A stretch of DNA of 62,621 nucleotides, from positions 1 through 62,621 of the forward strand of contig CAJUCW010000013.1 in the NCBI GenBank assembly GCA_910585275.1. Direction: 5' to 3'. Source of the stretch: an uncultured Muribaculaceae bacterium (GTDB lineage: Bacteria; Bacteroidota; Bacteroidia; Bacteroidales; Muribaculaceae). Under the pieces are notes generated by a model. That model saw only the letters and a list, made by a program, of their open reading frames with translations, had not been told where the DNA came from and did not search any database. Of the stretch, positions 26,272 to 35,870 are shown piece by piece (the stretch's first letter is position 1; every line of letters begins with the position of its first letter). Made by a program: the position numbers and the translations under genes.

Positions 26272-27732
26272 CTACGGCTCCGTAACTTCAAATGTCACAT
26301 CCTCCACATGCTCGCCGATAAAGATGCGCGCCATGTCTCCGGTCTTATACCAGGCCGGCTTACCGGGCATCTTGTCATATATCAACTCGCCGTTGATTTT
26401 GAGGTTGGTGAAATGCACGCCCTTCACCTTGCGGCTTTCGTCATAGCCGATGATAAGCGAGAGTTCAGAGCGGTCGCCGTTATACGTTATGTCTTTGAAA
26501 TTAATATTCTCAATCACGCTTCCGGGAGCAGCACAATACTTCTTGTTGAACGGTATTCGAATATCAAAAAGCTTACCCTGACGAAAATTTTCCACACGGA
26601 TATTGTCGAACGTAATGTCGCGCACCACGTTGCCGTCACCGGCAAGTATGGCGAACACCCCTTGGTAATCGATTTGAAGCTCTTTCATATCCAACACGTC
26701 AATGTTGCGGTAAAGCACATTCTGTATGGTGTCGGCGGGAGCATCCACGCCAATCTCCTTTGCGCTGCCATGAAGCCCGATCATGAAAGGATGGGCGACG
26801 TCGGCCCACAAAACGGAATTTTCCATCGTAATGTCGCGGCATCCTCCCTTATAACCCTTACGGGTGGCATAGACTGTGGTGCAGTCGTCGCTTGTGCGGG
26901 CGAACACACCCTCGTAATGCACGTCATTGCTCGCAAAGACGTTGAAACCGTCGCCCCAGCCGTAGCTGCTCATAACCTTCACGTTGCTAATCTTCACACG
27001 GTTGCTCTGCCCTACGGGACACTGCGTGGTGAATATTCCGTCGATTTCCACATCGTTGCAACCAATGGTTTCTATGCCCGCACCTTTTCCTTCGGGATAA
27101 ACCATACCTCGGCCCAACACCTTTACGTTGTCGCCTTTCACATGAATGCTGCCATCCACCCGCGCACCTCCGGCGATATATACGGTCTTTCCGCTTCCCA
27201 CCACCATCACCGTGTCGAGTTTATGGTAGCCGGGGCCGAAATAGATATTGTTTTTCTGCTTTTTCCACTTCTTGGGATTGGCAGGGGCGTTCGCATCGAT
27301 AGAGTTGGCGAAAAGCTGGAGGTTGTTGAAAATGTCGCCGTTCACTTCTACACTCAAAAGTCTCGGACGGTCGAGAGAAAATGTCAACGTGTCGCCTTTC
27401 ACCTGCGGAACGATACCGTAGCTCACAGGGCGCACCTTTGATTCTTCCACCTTTTGCTTTTCACTTATGACGCGCACTTCGGCACTACCGTCGAAATCAA
27501 AATAAGCCATCGAAGTGAAAGCCACGAAGTGTTTCCCCTTGACAGTATTATCAACCTTGATGGAATACACGTCAACCGGCTGCCATGCTCCGGCATCCTG
27601 ACGCACCTCCACCTTGAAGGCATCGTTAAGTTTTGCGCCATCCGGTGCCGGATACGTCACCAATTTTGCATGTGAAGAAACTGCCGTAACCATCATGGCG
27701 GCAGAAAACAGTATTTTAAAATAATTCATCAT
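26272..27732 (-). CDS. Right-handed beta-helix glycan hydrolase/lyase (GH28/GH49-like)
   Basis: A 486-residue secreted protein with a signal peptide (MNYFKILFSAAMMVTAVSSHA). After an N-terminal beta-sandwich (about 20-120), the chain becomes a parallel beta-helix of repeated Val/Asn/Gly rungs (VYIAGGARVDGSIHVKG, NVKVLGRGMVY). Candidate catalytic aspartates lie in GWGDGFNV and in SDDCTTVYATRKG. That arrangement (D, then DD) resembles GH28 and GH49 enzymes. The beta-helix half of the 32676-35714 protein shows the same pattern. It is the first gene of the operon, reading away from a 404-base divergent spacer. Hydrolase versus lyase activity cannot be decided. Confidence 0.7.
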   Translation of the reverse strand: MMNYFKILFSAAMMVTAVSSHAKLVTYPAPDGAKLNDAFKVEVRQDAGAWQPVDVYSIKVDNTVKGKHFVAFTSMAYFDFDGSAEVRVISEKQKVEESKVRPVSYGIVPQVKGDTLTFSLDRPRLLSVEVNGDIFNNLQLFANSIDANAPANPKKWKKQKNNIYFGPGYHKLDTVMVVGSGKTVYIAGGARVDGSIHVKGDNVKVLGRGMVYPEGKGAGIETIGCNDVEIDGIFTTQCPVGQSNRVKISNVKVMSSYGWGDGFNVFASNDVHYEGVFARTSDDCTTVYATRKGYKGGCRDITMENSVLWADVAHPFMIGLHGSAKEIGVDAPADTIQNVLYRNIDVLDMKELQIDYQGVFAILAGDGNVVRDITFDNIRVENFRQGKLFDIRIPFNKKYCAAPGSVIENINFKDITYNGDRSELSLIIGYDESRKVKGVHFTNLKINGELIYDKMPGKPAWYKTGDMARIFIGEHVEDVTFEVTEP

Positions 27733-28136
27733 ATTTGGTTTTCATTATATCGTCAGGGTCTCATTTTACCCATACGGTATCAACTTCCGTTTTATAAATT
27801 CGTTTCAAAGACAATAATCACTCAAAATCCATCTTTATTTTTCCACTTTTATGCCGATTTTAACATTTCATGTTAAATGCAAAGTACCTCCACATCGGTA
27901 TGTTTTTTCCAACATGGACAAAGATTCCATTTCAAATCGCAAACAATATATATTTACTAACCGTCGGAAAAATCTATGATACAAATACAGAATTGACGCC
28001 AATGCTATATCGATTTTGTCCTATTACTTGTCGAATAATTTACAAAGTTTCTAATTTACTATTGATAATTTTGCCACCGATAACAACCTTATAACAACCT
28101 TATATCAGATAGACTCATTTTTTTAACTTGAAATAT
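27733..28136. promoter_or_regulatory. Divergent A+T-rich control region
   Basis: This 404-base spacer separates the beta-helix operon (minus) from the GH43 gene (plus) and should hold promoters for both. A 19-base palindrome TTTAACAT TTC ATGTTAAA at 27859-27877 is a candidate regulator site. For the plus gene, TTTG at 28015-28018, a 17-base spacer and TAATTTAC at 28036-28043 form a near-consensus promoter. I found no convincing minus-strand promoter. Confidence 0.4.
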
Positions 28137-29846
28137 ATGCATATTAAATTGTTTCCATACTTATTTTTTTTAATGACAGTTACAATGTCATCGGTAGCAC
28201 AAAATCCATTTGGAAACGCCTTAATAACGGGTATGGTTGCTGATGCAAGTATCCAACAGATAGGTGACAAATCCTTTTGCGTTGCTACGACAGACGGAGA
28301 CGGTAATAAAAACGCAACGATTTACGCTCCGGAATGGGGAAAATGGACCTCATTTGGACGACAAACCGATGGGACGTATATGAATCCGATAATTCCGGCA
28401 GATTTCAGCGATATTGACTGCATAAAGGCTGGGGATTGCTATTATGCCATCTCATCTACATTCCAGTTTTCTCCTGGAATGACTATGATGCGTTCGAGCA
28501 ATCTTGTGGACTGGGAAGTATGTTCCAATATAGTAGATGATCTCACTCAGATAAGTCCGAGCCTAAAATGGGACAGAATGGACAGATACGCCAGAGGAAT
28601 TTGGGCTGGAACATTACGTTTTCACAACGGTCGGTTCCATCTTTTTTTCGGCACTCCCGACGAAGGTTTCTTTACCACGTCATCTCCGTCACCCGAAGGC
28701 CCTTGGGAGCCGCTGACATGTCTTTTGGCAGAACCGGGGTGGGATGATTGCACCGCGATATGGGACAATGACGGCAACGCATGGTTTGCCGGAACAAATT
28801 TTTCAGACAACTATAAAACCTATATCTTCCCCATGGCCCCCGATGGCAAAAGTATCGATTTCGAAAAACGTTTGCTAATCAACGAAGGGAGCGGAAGGGA
28901 AGCAAGTAAGCTTATAGAGCACGACGGATTATACTATCTTGTGTTCAGTGAATTTAAACCTGGCATAGGCAGATACGTGATGGCACGACGTACAGATAAT
29001 CTAAGTGAAGGATTCAAAGATAACGAAGAACGACAGCTCACCTATGCTTGTGTTGAAAGTCATGAACCGAATCAAGGAGGCATAATAGAAGGAGAGCCCG
29101 GAAAATGGTATTTTCTCACGCATCATGGCACAGGCGACTGGGGTGGCCGCGAAGTTAGCCTATTAACCGTGGAATGGAAAGACGGTTGGCCGCTCATAGG
29201 AAAAGTAGATGAAAATGGCATCGGCTCAATGCAATGGCATGAAAAAATTCCTTTTCTCCCTCATTCAGACAATAGAATAATTGCATCGGAATATTTCGAT
29301 TCTCCGAAACTTATACCACATGTGCAATGGAATTATCAACCGCGCGAGGAATACTATTCTTTGTCTGAACGACCCGGATGGTTACGTCTCAAGGCATTTC
29401 GTCCTATAGAAAGGGGCAACCTTCTTAAAGCCGGGAATACCCTGACTCAAAGGATAATGCGTAGAGAAGGCTCCTCGTTAATCAAAATGGATATATCCGG
29501 GATGGCTGACGGTCAAATCGCCGGACTATGTCATTTTTCGAAAAAATATGCCGGACTTGGAGTAAGACAAGATGAGAAAGGAAGACATCTGGAGTATGTC
29601 TCCGACAATAAAATAAACGTAGCAGGGCCATCGGTGACAAATGATGAAATCTGGATAAAGTCGGAATGGGATCGAGAGGGGAAATCACAGTTCAGTTATA
29701 GCATTGACGGAATAAACTTTGTTCAAGTCGGACCTGTTTATCAATTGTCTTGGGGTAATTATCGTGGTGATCGCTCGGGAATATTCTGCTTCAACGATAA
29801 TTCAGATAATGGATTTGTTGATATTGATTTCTTTGAAGCGCATTAA
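28137..29846 (+). CDS. GH43 family glycosidase with partial extra N-terminal module
   Basis: About 569 residues, taking the ATG before HIKLFPYLFF; a TTG three codons earlier is less likely. A signal peptide ends near SSVAQ. Residues about 20-60 (MVADASIQQIGDKSFCVATT) look like the first blade of a different GH43 protein that breaks off. A complete GH43 domain then starts at YMNPIIPADFSDIDCIKAGD. The usual DPD base motif reads DID. The acid glutamate may lie in GREASKLIEHDGLYYL. The C-terminal beta-sandwich ends in NDNSDNGFVDIDFFEA. The gene is visibly richer in A+T than the operon opposite it, and stands alone on the plus strand, consistent with separate acquisition. Activity is probably xylosidase or arabinofuranosidase; not certain. 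Confidence 0.8.
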   Translation: MHIKLFPYLFFLMTVTMSSVAQNPFGNALITGMVADASIQQIGDKSFCVATTDGDGNKNATIYAPEWGKWTSFGRQTDGTYMNPIIPADFSDIDCIKAGDCYYAISSTFQFSPGMTMMRSSNLVDWEVCSNIVDDLTQISPSLKWDRMDRYARGIWAGTLRFHNGRFHLFFGTPDEGFFTTSSPSPEGPWEPLTCLLAEPGWDDCTAIWDNDGNAWFAGTNFSDNYKTYIFPMAPDGKSIDFEKRLLINEGSGREASKLIEHDGLYYLVFSEFKPGIGRYVMARRTDNLSEGFKDNEERQLTYACVESHEPNQGGIIEGEPGKWYFLTHHGTGDWGGREVSLLTVEWKDGWPLIGKVDENGIGSMQWHEKIPFLPHSDNRIIASEYFDSPKLIPHVQWNYQPREEYYSLSERPGWLRLKAFRPIERGNLLKAGNTLTQRIMRREGSSLIKMDISGMADGQIAGLCHFSKKYAGLGVRQDEKGRHLEYVSDNKINVAGPSVTNDEIWIKSEWDREGKSQFSYSIDGINFVQVGPVYQLSWGNYRGDRSGIFCFNDNSDNGFVDIDFFEAH

Positions 29847-29879
29847 ACTCTTCGCAGTTCATTAAAGAAAAAAAAATAG

Positions 29880-29914
29880 AGGCTGTGTCATAAAACTTAA
29901 TTATGACACAGCCT
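29880..29914 (-). terminator. Terminator hairpin of the GH31 gene (copy 1 of a duplicated element)
   Basis: Perfect 14-bp stem (29880-29893 with 29901-29914) with a 7-base loop. On the minus strand it is followed by a U-run of about ten, making it a strong intrinsic terminator about 45 bases past the GH31 stop. The plus-strand side has no U-run. Together with bases to about 29985 it is repeated in diverged form at 32489-32630. Confidence 0.85.
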
Positions 29915-29960
29915 GACTTCGTCATTGCGTCACCCTAAATCACCCACATATAACGCTAGC

Positions 29961-32348
29961 TCACTGGCATTCAAATTGCAGGCTTGTTTCTTTGCCGTCG
30001 TAGGTGATTGTTTTTTCTCCGGAGGGTATCTTGACGCGGATTTTTCGGGTTTCCGGCACGCCTCGGTAACTGCCACGACGCTTTCCGATGGTCAGGCGGC
30101 GTTCGTTTTCATTCCATTTCAAGGGAATGGTCATGTATTCCCCCTTTTCAAAATTGTAGTTGTCGCCCTCGTCTTCATAAAATATAAATTCCGCGTCGGC
30201 ACCGGGATATACCGATACTGTGATCGGGCCGCCGGTTTGTGCGTCGGCATATTCCGTCGCCTCTCCCGTAGGAATTATGGAACCTCCCCGTATAAAGAGT
30301 GGAAGGCGCGAGACAGGGGCTTCGCAATCAATCGAGATTCCTCCTTCGTAGCTTAATCCGGAGAAAAAATCTATCCATTTCTTTCCATTGTCAAGACGGG
30401 GAAGATAAACTTTACGCGATGTGGCTCCCGAATCGGTGACGGGGCACACGAGTATGTCGCCGAACATATACTGGTCTTTGATATCATACACCGTGGTGTC
30501 ACCGGGAAAGTCAAATGCCAGAGGGCGCGCCATGGTATATGCACCGCGCGATTGCATCGACGCCATGCTGTAGATGTAAGGTATCAAAGAGTAACGGAGG
30601 TCAATCATGTTGCGTATGGCATCGTAATATGGTGAACCTGGTTCTCCGAAACGCCATATCTCACGTGGTGTGTCGCTTCCATGGCTTCGCAACACCGGCA
30701 GGAATGTGGCCCATTGAAACATTCTGGTATAATATTCCCTATAACCGTCTGAAGCTACCCCTTCAGGAAACTCTCCGCATTTGAACCATCTTCCGTCGCG
30801 CGAAGTGAAAAACGACCCGACATCTACCGTCCAATAAGGGTTGCCGGTTGCCATATAGTTCAAGCCTGCCGGAATCTGCTGTTTGAACGACTGCCAGGAG
30901 GCATGTGTGTCCCCGTTCCATACCACCGTACCGTAGCGTTGTTGTCCTGCAAATCCGGAACGTGTGAGGTTTACCACACGTTTCCTGTTGGTAGCTTTTC
31001 GCTGATTCTCATATATGCCACGCGAATGGTAGAGCGAATAAAGGTTTACCCTTTCGATGCCCAAAGCTTCGGAAAGGATGTCTTTGTTGAGATGCCATCG
31101 GCGTTTGTGGTCGTTCCATCCGTATTGCCGGTTATCTATCGGGTCCGGCATACGGTTCCAGTCGCCGTCGAGCGGCTCGCTACTGTCGCACCACCACGCG
31201 TCGAAGCCTTTCGAGAAAAATTCCTTGTCGGCGTATTCCCAATAATATTCCCTTGCCTTCGGATTAAACACATCATAGACGGAATGCTGGAGCATATACC
31301 CCTTCTCTCTGAAGTCTCGTTCCTGTGGACAATATTGTGGGTTAGGCCAGATGCTCACCATCAATCTGGCATTCATGGCATGCACCGAATCGGCCAGAGC
31401 CTTCGGGTCGGGATAATGCACAGGGTCCATCTTCATGTAGCCCCATCCTTGCGGCCAGTAATTCCAATCTTGCACGATCATGTCGATGGGGATATGGCGA
31501 CGGCGGTATTCCCCGAGAACCGAAATCAATTCCTCGCTGCTGCAATAGCGTTCTTTCGATTGGATGTAGCCGAACATATAGCGTGGCATCATCGATACGT
31601 TTCCCGTGAGGTAGCGGTATTGAGCCACGACCCCCTCCATGCTGTCTCCTTTCATGAAATAATAGTCAACCGACCTTGCCCCTTCGAAGGTCAGGGCTCC
31701 GTTGTCGAACTTCATGGCGCATCCTGCATCAAACATCAGTCCGTACCCCTCCGTCGAAACGAGCACCGGGATGCAAATCTTAAGATTATGTTGTGCAAGA
31801 TAGAGCGTCTTTCCGTTGAGGTCCATGTAGTCTTCCATGTGTGACCCAAGTCCGTAGAGACCCTCGGTAGGACTGAACCTAAATCTGTTGACATAGCGCA
31901 TGTATGTTCCGACGGTGTCGCGTCTCGCCACATCCTTCACCGTGACGCTTCCGTTGGCGGTATCTTCCATACGGGCGGTGGCATCGTCGTATATCGTCTC
32001 CTCCTTTATCACCTCCTGCGCCGTGTGTGGCGACCCGGGGTCTTCCGTCAGCAACGTTCTACCTGTAACGGCATCTTTAAACATCAAAGCTCCGGTGGTA
32101 TGGTCCATTTCCACCACAAGTTGCGCGGTGGAATATATCACCTTGCCGGCTCTATGGTCAGTGGATACCACAAAACAAGAATCTCCGTAAACGGTGACAC
32201 CTGTGGAATTATCTTCAAGGCGTTCGCCCGCCGCCCATCTGATTCTCGCAATCGACGGGGTCACGAAACTGACATCAGGCATAATCGCTGCAACAATCGG
32301 CAATGCTGCCAATAGAAACGACAGGAGTGCGGGAAATCTATAAGACAT
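29961..32348 (-). CDS. GH31 alpha-glycosidase (alpha-xylosidase-like), secreted
   Basis: A 795-residue protein with a signal peptide (YRFPALLSFLLAALPIVAA). Domain order is an N-terminal beta-sandwich, a TIM barrel (about 245-590) and C-terminal beta domains. The catalytic nucleophile lies in FDAWWCDSSEP and the acid/base in VWNGDTHASW, both canonical for GH31. Other family motifs are QDWNYWPQGWGYMKMD and RSHGSDTPREIWRFGEPG. The barrel entry resembles alpha-xylosidases and related bacterial GH31 enzymes, but subfamilies differ and alpha-glucosidase or alpha-galactosidase activity is possible. It is the last gene of the SusCD locus, separated from the upstream gene by 327 bases containing a repeat. 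Its last codons (FECQ, stop) fall inside that repeat. Confidence 0.88.
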   Translation of the reverse strand: MSYRFPALLSFLLAALPIVAAIMPDVSFVTPSIARIRWAAGERLEDNSTGVTVYGDSCFVVSTDHRAGKVIYSTAQLVVEMDHTTGALMFKDAVTGRTLLTEDPGSPHTAQEVIKEETIYDDATARMEDTANGSVTVKDVARRDTVGTYMRYVNRFRFSPTEGLYGLGSHMEDYMDLNGKTLYLAQHNLKICIPVLVSTEGYGLMFDAGCAMKFDNGALTFEGARSVDYYFMKGDSMEGVVAQYRYLTGNVSMMPRYMFGYIQSKERYCSSEELISVLGEYRRRHIPIDMIVQDWNYWPQGWGYMKMDPVHYPDPKALADSVHAMNARLMVSIWPNPQYCPQERDFREKGYMLQHSVYDVFNPKAREYYWEYADKEFFSKGFDAWWCDSSEPLDGDWNRMPDPIDNRQYGWNDHKRRWHLNKDILSEALGIERVNLYSLYHSRGIYENQRKATNRKRVVNLTRSGFAGQQRYGTVVWNGDTHASWQSFKQQIPAGLNYMATGNPYWTVDVGSFFTSRDGRWFKCGEFPEGVASDGYREYYTRMFQWATFLPVLRSHGSDTPREIWRFGEPGSPYYDAIRNMIDLRYSLIPYIYSMASMQSRGAYTMARPLAFDFPGDTTVYDIKDQYMFGDILVCPVTDSGATSRKVYLPRLDNGKKWIDFFSGLSYEGGISIDCEAPVSRLPLFIRGGSIIPTGEATEYADAQTGGPITVSVYPGADAEFIFYEDEGDNYNFEKGEYMTIPLKWNENERRLTIGKRRGSYRGVPETRKIRVKIPSGEKTITYDGKETSLQFECQ

Positions 32349-32675
32349 ATCAATAAATGCTTTAATGTTAATGAATGTTATGACGGGCAGGTATTCAGTT
32401 TAACGTTGAATGCCAGTTTGTTATTGCAACCGATTACTAATCGCGTATTCCTTATTCAAATTCGCAATCCAGGTTTATCAATACTCCCAACTTCGTCACT
32501 GCGTCACCCTGAATCGCCCACAAATCACACTAACTCACTGACATTCAATGGCGATATCTGAAAGTCTCCCAAAAGTGACGAAGTCAGGAAAATAGAGGCT
32601 ATGCCATGAAACTTAATTATGACACAGCCTCCTTTATAAAAACAATCTTCTCTACCTATAAACTGTTGTTCAAAA
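32349..32675. other. Spacer holding the second copy of the GH31 3'-end element
   Basis: Bases 32489-32550 resemble 29919-29980, the sequence around the GH31 stop. Bases 32594-32630 resemble the GH31 terminator, with several mismatches in one arm, and on the minus strand are followed by a short U-rich tract. This probably terminates the upstream toroid/beta-helix gene. I saw no gene and no clear promoter for GH31 in the rest. Confidence 0.65.
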
Positions 32676-35600
32676 TCATTGTTTCACATCGGTGAAGTCA
32701 TTCATAAAATTGTTAACCCTATCCAATTGCAGGGGAATTCCTGATGACATTCTCGACTCAACTTTTTTACCTCCGATATTCAGATTCTCGATTGTAAGAT
32801 TCTCTATACCGGATATCTCCGGTGTCGGATTATCTATTGGTTTCACATAATAGACATTCCTTAGTGTCACATTCCCTATCAGATTACTGTTTTCAGAATC
32901 CGTATCGAGAAACAACCAACGACTTGACGGGGTCCAGAAAGAACAGTTGCGGATTTCTATATTCCGATAAGACGGAATCTGTGGACAACTCCCGTTCTGG
33001 AATCTGACATCGCCATTCGCCTTTCTACCAACTATAGAATGGAAATTATTGAAATAATAACTCTTGAGAGCCACACCATTACCATTCACACCAATTTTTT
33101 CAGGACAAAAATTACTTCCCGCCCTTATACAATGTGCCGTCCGCGTCCATCCCATTGCGTTATTGATACGAATGTTTTCAGAATCGTTCTTACTCCAATC
33201 AAGTCGGTCGGCATTGTAGATACCGGCGGCGGCGAAGGTGTTGCGAATCTCAGAGGGATTGGCATCCGTATTATCCAGATTAATCCACTTGTTCTCAGAA
33301 TAAGTACGCCTCGGAAATTCATCGGAAGGATTATAATGGCCGGTTGCGAAAGTATCATCGTTGCCAAGAGTCAAAGAACCGTTGACAATAATGTTTTTTC
33401 CGCTTGAAAAATTTAGTCCGTCAATCCATCCGTGATTATACGGAGAAAGACCTTTGATATTATTGAAAGTAATATTCCTTGAGTCATGAGTCTCCCAATT
33501 CCATTGCTGACTGTCGCGCATATAAGTATCGTTAAAAACGATATCATGCGATTTCATGACCACTACACCCCCTTGGTGAGGAGTGTTGCGTGCATCCTTA
33601 CGGTCTGTCGCGAAAGTGAAACACCCTTGTCCATCATGAATGCCCCTGCCTGATAAAGTCACAAAGCTTGACCTTTTAATAAGTATAGCCGGCTCATTTG
33701 ACTCCCGGCATTCCTTAAGCCGGTTCACCATCAGCGCATTTTCGTCAGTATAGACATACAAAGGTTTGCCACCTGTAGCAACATCTCCATTCCAATCTAT
33801 TATACGCAATCCTGACCACAAATATACGCCCGGACCGATATATAGTGTGTTAAGTTCCGGAGTATCCCTGATTTTATCCAATGCCGCCTGCAACGCATCC
33901 GAAAGGTCGTTGCCATTTTTTACCCTTTTATTAGGGAAAGCCACAATCTTGTCGGAATAAGGCACGTAGATGCCAGCATCATGACTCCATGTAAAAACTC
34001 TACCGTCATTAAGACTTGCATCCTCCACACTTCCGGTAGTACGACATAATTCCCCTTCAATGTCGGCATTAGGATGTTTTTTTAGATAATCAACTGCAAA
34101 AGATTTAAAATCAAGCACATTAGATGCATTAATATCCGGACGGCGCTCCTTTTTCTCCAAAGGATCGTTTATCAATACAAGATGCGGACCACTAACCGAT
34201 GCATCCTGCGGATCACCACCGTTGACGGCGACTATGGCATACGGCAAGCGATCGTCCATCTCGAATCTAACACTTCTGCCATCGGAGCCAACCTGTATCA
34301 AATCCTTAGGGTAAAACATCACAGGATGAATCGTAACGTCATTTACAGCTTCACCTTCCTTCAGACGTATCTCTATCGCCGGGGTAAGGCAATCGGATGA
34401 AAAACGTGCAACATCGACGTTATGGCCTTGGTTTCCGAAACCGGTATTGTCATAACATACAGCCGCCACATCGACACCGGCTACCTTGACACCAAATCTT
34501 TTAGACAATTCATCATTCCTTACATGAGACGGATACGAACCTGAAAAACCTTCGGAAGACACACGAAACGGGGCATACGGATGCACCCTCACTTCCTTCG
34601 CCTTCCCTTCATAAAACAAAAGGGTCCCGAATGCCGGTTGGTCACGATCGTAACCCTCGGGCCTAATAACTTCCAACACTCTTTCCGTGTAAGGCATTTC
34701 CAAACCTCGCCTTCTCACGAAATGATTGTAAGCAATTTCAAATACAGGCATATATCTACCTCTCCCCTTTTCCGACACAACAGGCCATTCGCAATATCGC
34801 CCGGTAATGTCCTTCCATTGGGTAAAAGGCACATCCTCTCCAAGATTGTATTTAGCAACATATTCAAATCCCTTCATCAACCGATTGTCGAGAGCTCCGT
34901 AAAGGTCATCGCCTTGTTGCCAGGCCATTTCGCAGACCGTGGCCATGGCACCGATTCCAAGCATACAATGCGACTGATCGCGACCACTTTCCTGAATCTG
35001 ACCCGTCTCTCCGCTTATATAGTTGGATATAGTGCCATTGTCATTCCCTTTCAGATAGAAATCCACAGCCTTACGATACATCTTATCGTTGTCAAAGAGT
35101 ATTGCCATAGCCATATATGACTTGGTCACTATCGGCCCCCAGTTTCCATTGGTATATGCCCTGCGGTTGTAAAACGTATCCATTATCGGTTGGAAAACAT
35201 CTTTGAGCATGCCGCATATTTCTTTGAAATGGCCGGAAGTCATGCCGTCATAAGTATGACGCAACATTTCCGTAGCGTACACTATCTTCCATCCCTCCAG
35301 TCCTACCAATAACGGGGCATCATTGGTATCTGGGATTTTTCGTAGAGTGCGGGCATAGCCGAGTAGAATTTCCAACGACTTCACCGCATGCGCCTCGTCG
35401 CCGGTCAATGACCACATAAGAGCGTTTTGATAAGCCGCGCTAAAATCCTGTTCCATCTTAGATTTGGTATGACGGAACTCTCCATCCCTTGATATTATTT
35501 CAAACGGACCGAAAGGTTTGTAATCAGACTGCGAACAATGATGGTTTTTCAAAGCCACATAAGATCCATAGGCAGGATACTCTTTACCTTCAATCTGTCC

Positions 35601-35714
35601 ACGCATGCGCTCTATCCCCTGCATGGTATGCAATATCCCCGGATGAACAAATTTGCGTGCATGCATACAAAAAGACATAGACAACATTATCATAACGACA
35701 ATGTTCAGCCTCAT
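32676..35714 (-). CDS. Toroid lyase fused to a beta-helix glycan enzyme
   Basis: About 1012 residues. Several in-frame ATGs exist upstream to 35861. I take the one before RLNIVVMIMLSMSFCMHA because it starts a clean signal peptide. The N-terminal half (about 30-480) is an alginate-lyase-type alpha/alpha toroid with NGNWG and ESGRDQSH motifs shared with the next upstream gene. The C-terminal half (about 600-1000) is a right-handed beta-helix with GWIDGLNF and GNDDTFATGHY. That layout of D and DD is like the beta-helix protein at 26272. Both parts could act on the same glycan, one cleaving the uronate and one the backbone. Such a fusion is uncommon to my knowledge. The gene ends at a terminator-like repeat. 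Confidence 0.7.
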   Translation of the reverse strand: MRLNIVVMIMLSMSFCMHARKFVHPGILHTMQGIERMRGQIEGKEYPAYGSYVALKNHHCSQSDYKPFGPFEIISRDGEFRHTKSKMEQDFSAAYQNALMWSLTGDEAHAVKSLEILLGYARTLRKIPDTNDAPLLVGLEGWKIVYATEMLRHTYDGMTSGHFKEICGMLKDVFQPIMDTFYNRRAYTNGNWGPIVTKSYMAMAILFDNDKMYRKAVDFYLKGNDNGTISNYISGETGQIQESGRDQSHCMLGIGAMATVCEMAWQQGDDLYGALDNRLMKGFEYVAKYNLGEDVPFTQWKDITGRYCEWPVVSEKGRGRYMPVFEIAYNHFVRRRGLEMPYTERVLEVIRPEGYDRDQPAFGTLLFYEGKAKEVRVHPYAPFRVSSEGFSGSYPSHVRNDELSKRFGVKVAGVDVAAVCYDNTGFGNQGHNVDVARFSSDCLTPAIEIRLKEGEAVNDVTIHPVMFYPKDLIQVGSDGRSVRFEMDDRLPYAIVAVNGGDPQDASVSGPHLVLINDPLEKKERRPDINASNVLDFKSFAVDYLKKHPNADIEGELCRTTGSVEDASLNDGRVFTWSHDAGIYVPYSDKIVAFPNKRVKNGNDLSDALQAALDKIRDTPELNTLYIGPGVYLWSGLRIIDWNGDVATGGKPLYVYTDENALMVNRLKECRESNEPAILIKRSSFVTLSGRGIHDGQGCFTFATDRKDARNTPHQGGVVVMKSHDIVFNDTYMRDSQQWNWETHDSRNITFNNIKGLSPYNHGWIDGLNFSSGKNIIVNGSLTLGNDDTFATGHYNPSDEFPRRTYSENKWINLDNTDANPSEIRNTFAAAGIYNADRLDWSKNDSENIRINNAMGWTRTAHCIRAGSNFCPEKIGVNGNGVALKSYYFNNFHSIVGRKANGDVRFQNGSCPQIPSYRNIEIRNCSFWTPSSRWLFLDTDSENSNLIGNVTLRNVYYVKPIDNPTPEISGIENLTIENLNIGGKKVESRMSSGIPLQLDRVNNFMNDFTDVKQ

Positions 35715-35870
35715 GGCAAGACTAACAACCATGTCTTTACACTTTCCGCCAGAAAGGCACGAACAAAGAGGGATTATCAATTTCGGACTTTTCATTCTGT
35801 CATGTTTTATTCGTTCTGCTAAACGAAATATAATCATAAAATAATATACAATATAAGACAAGCGATTAGT

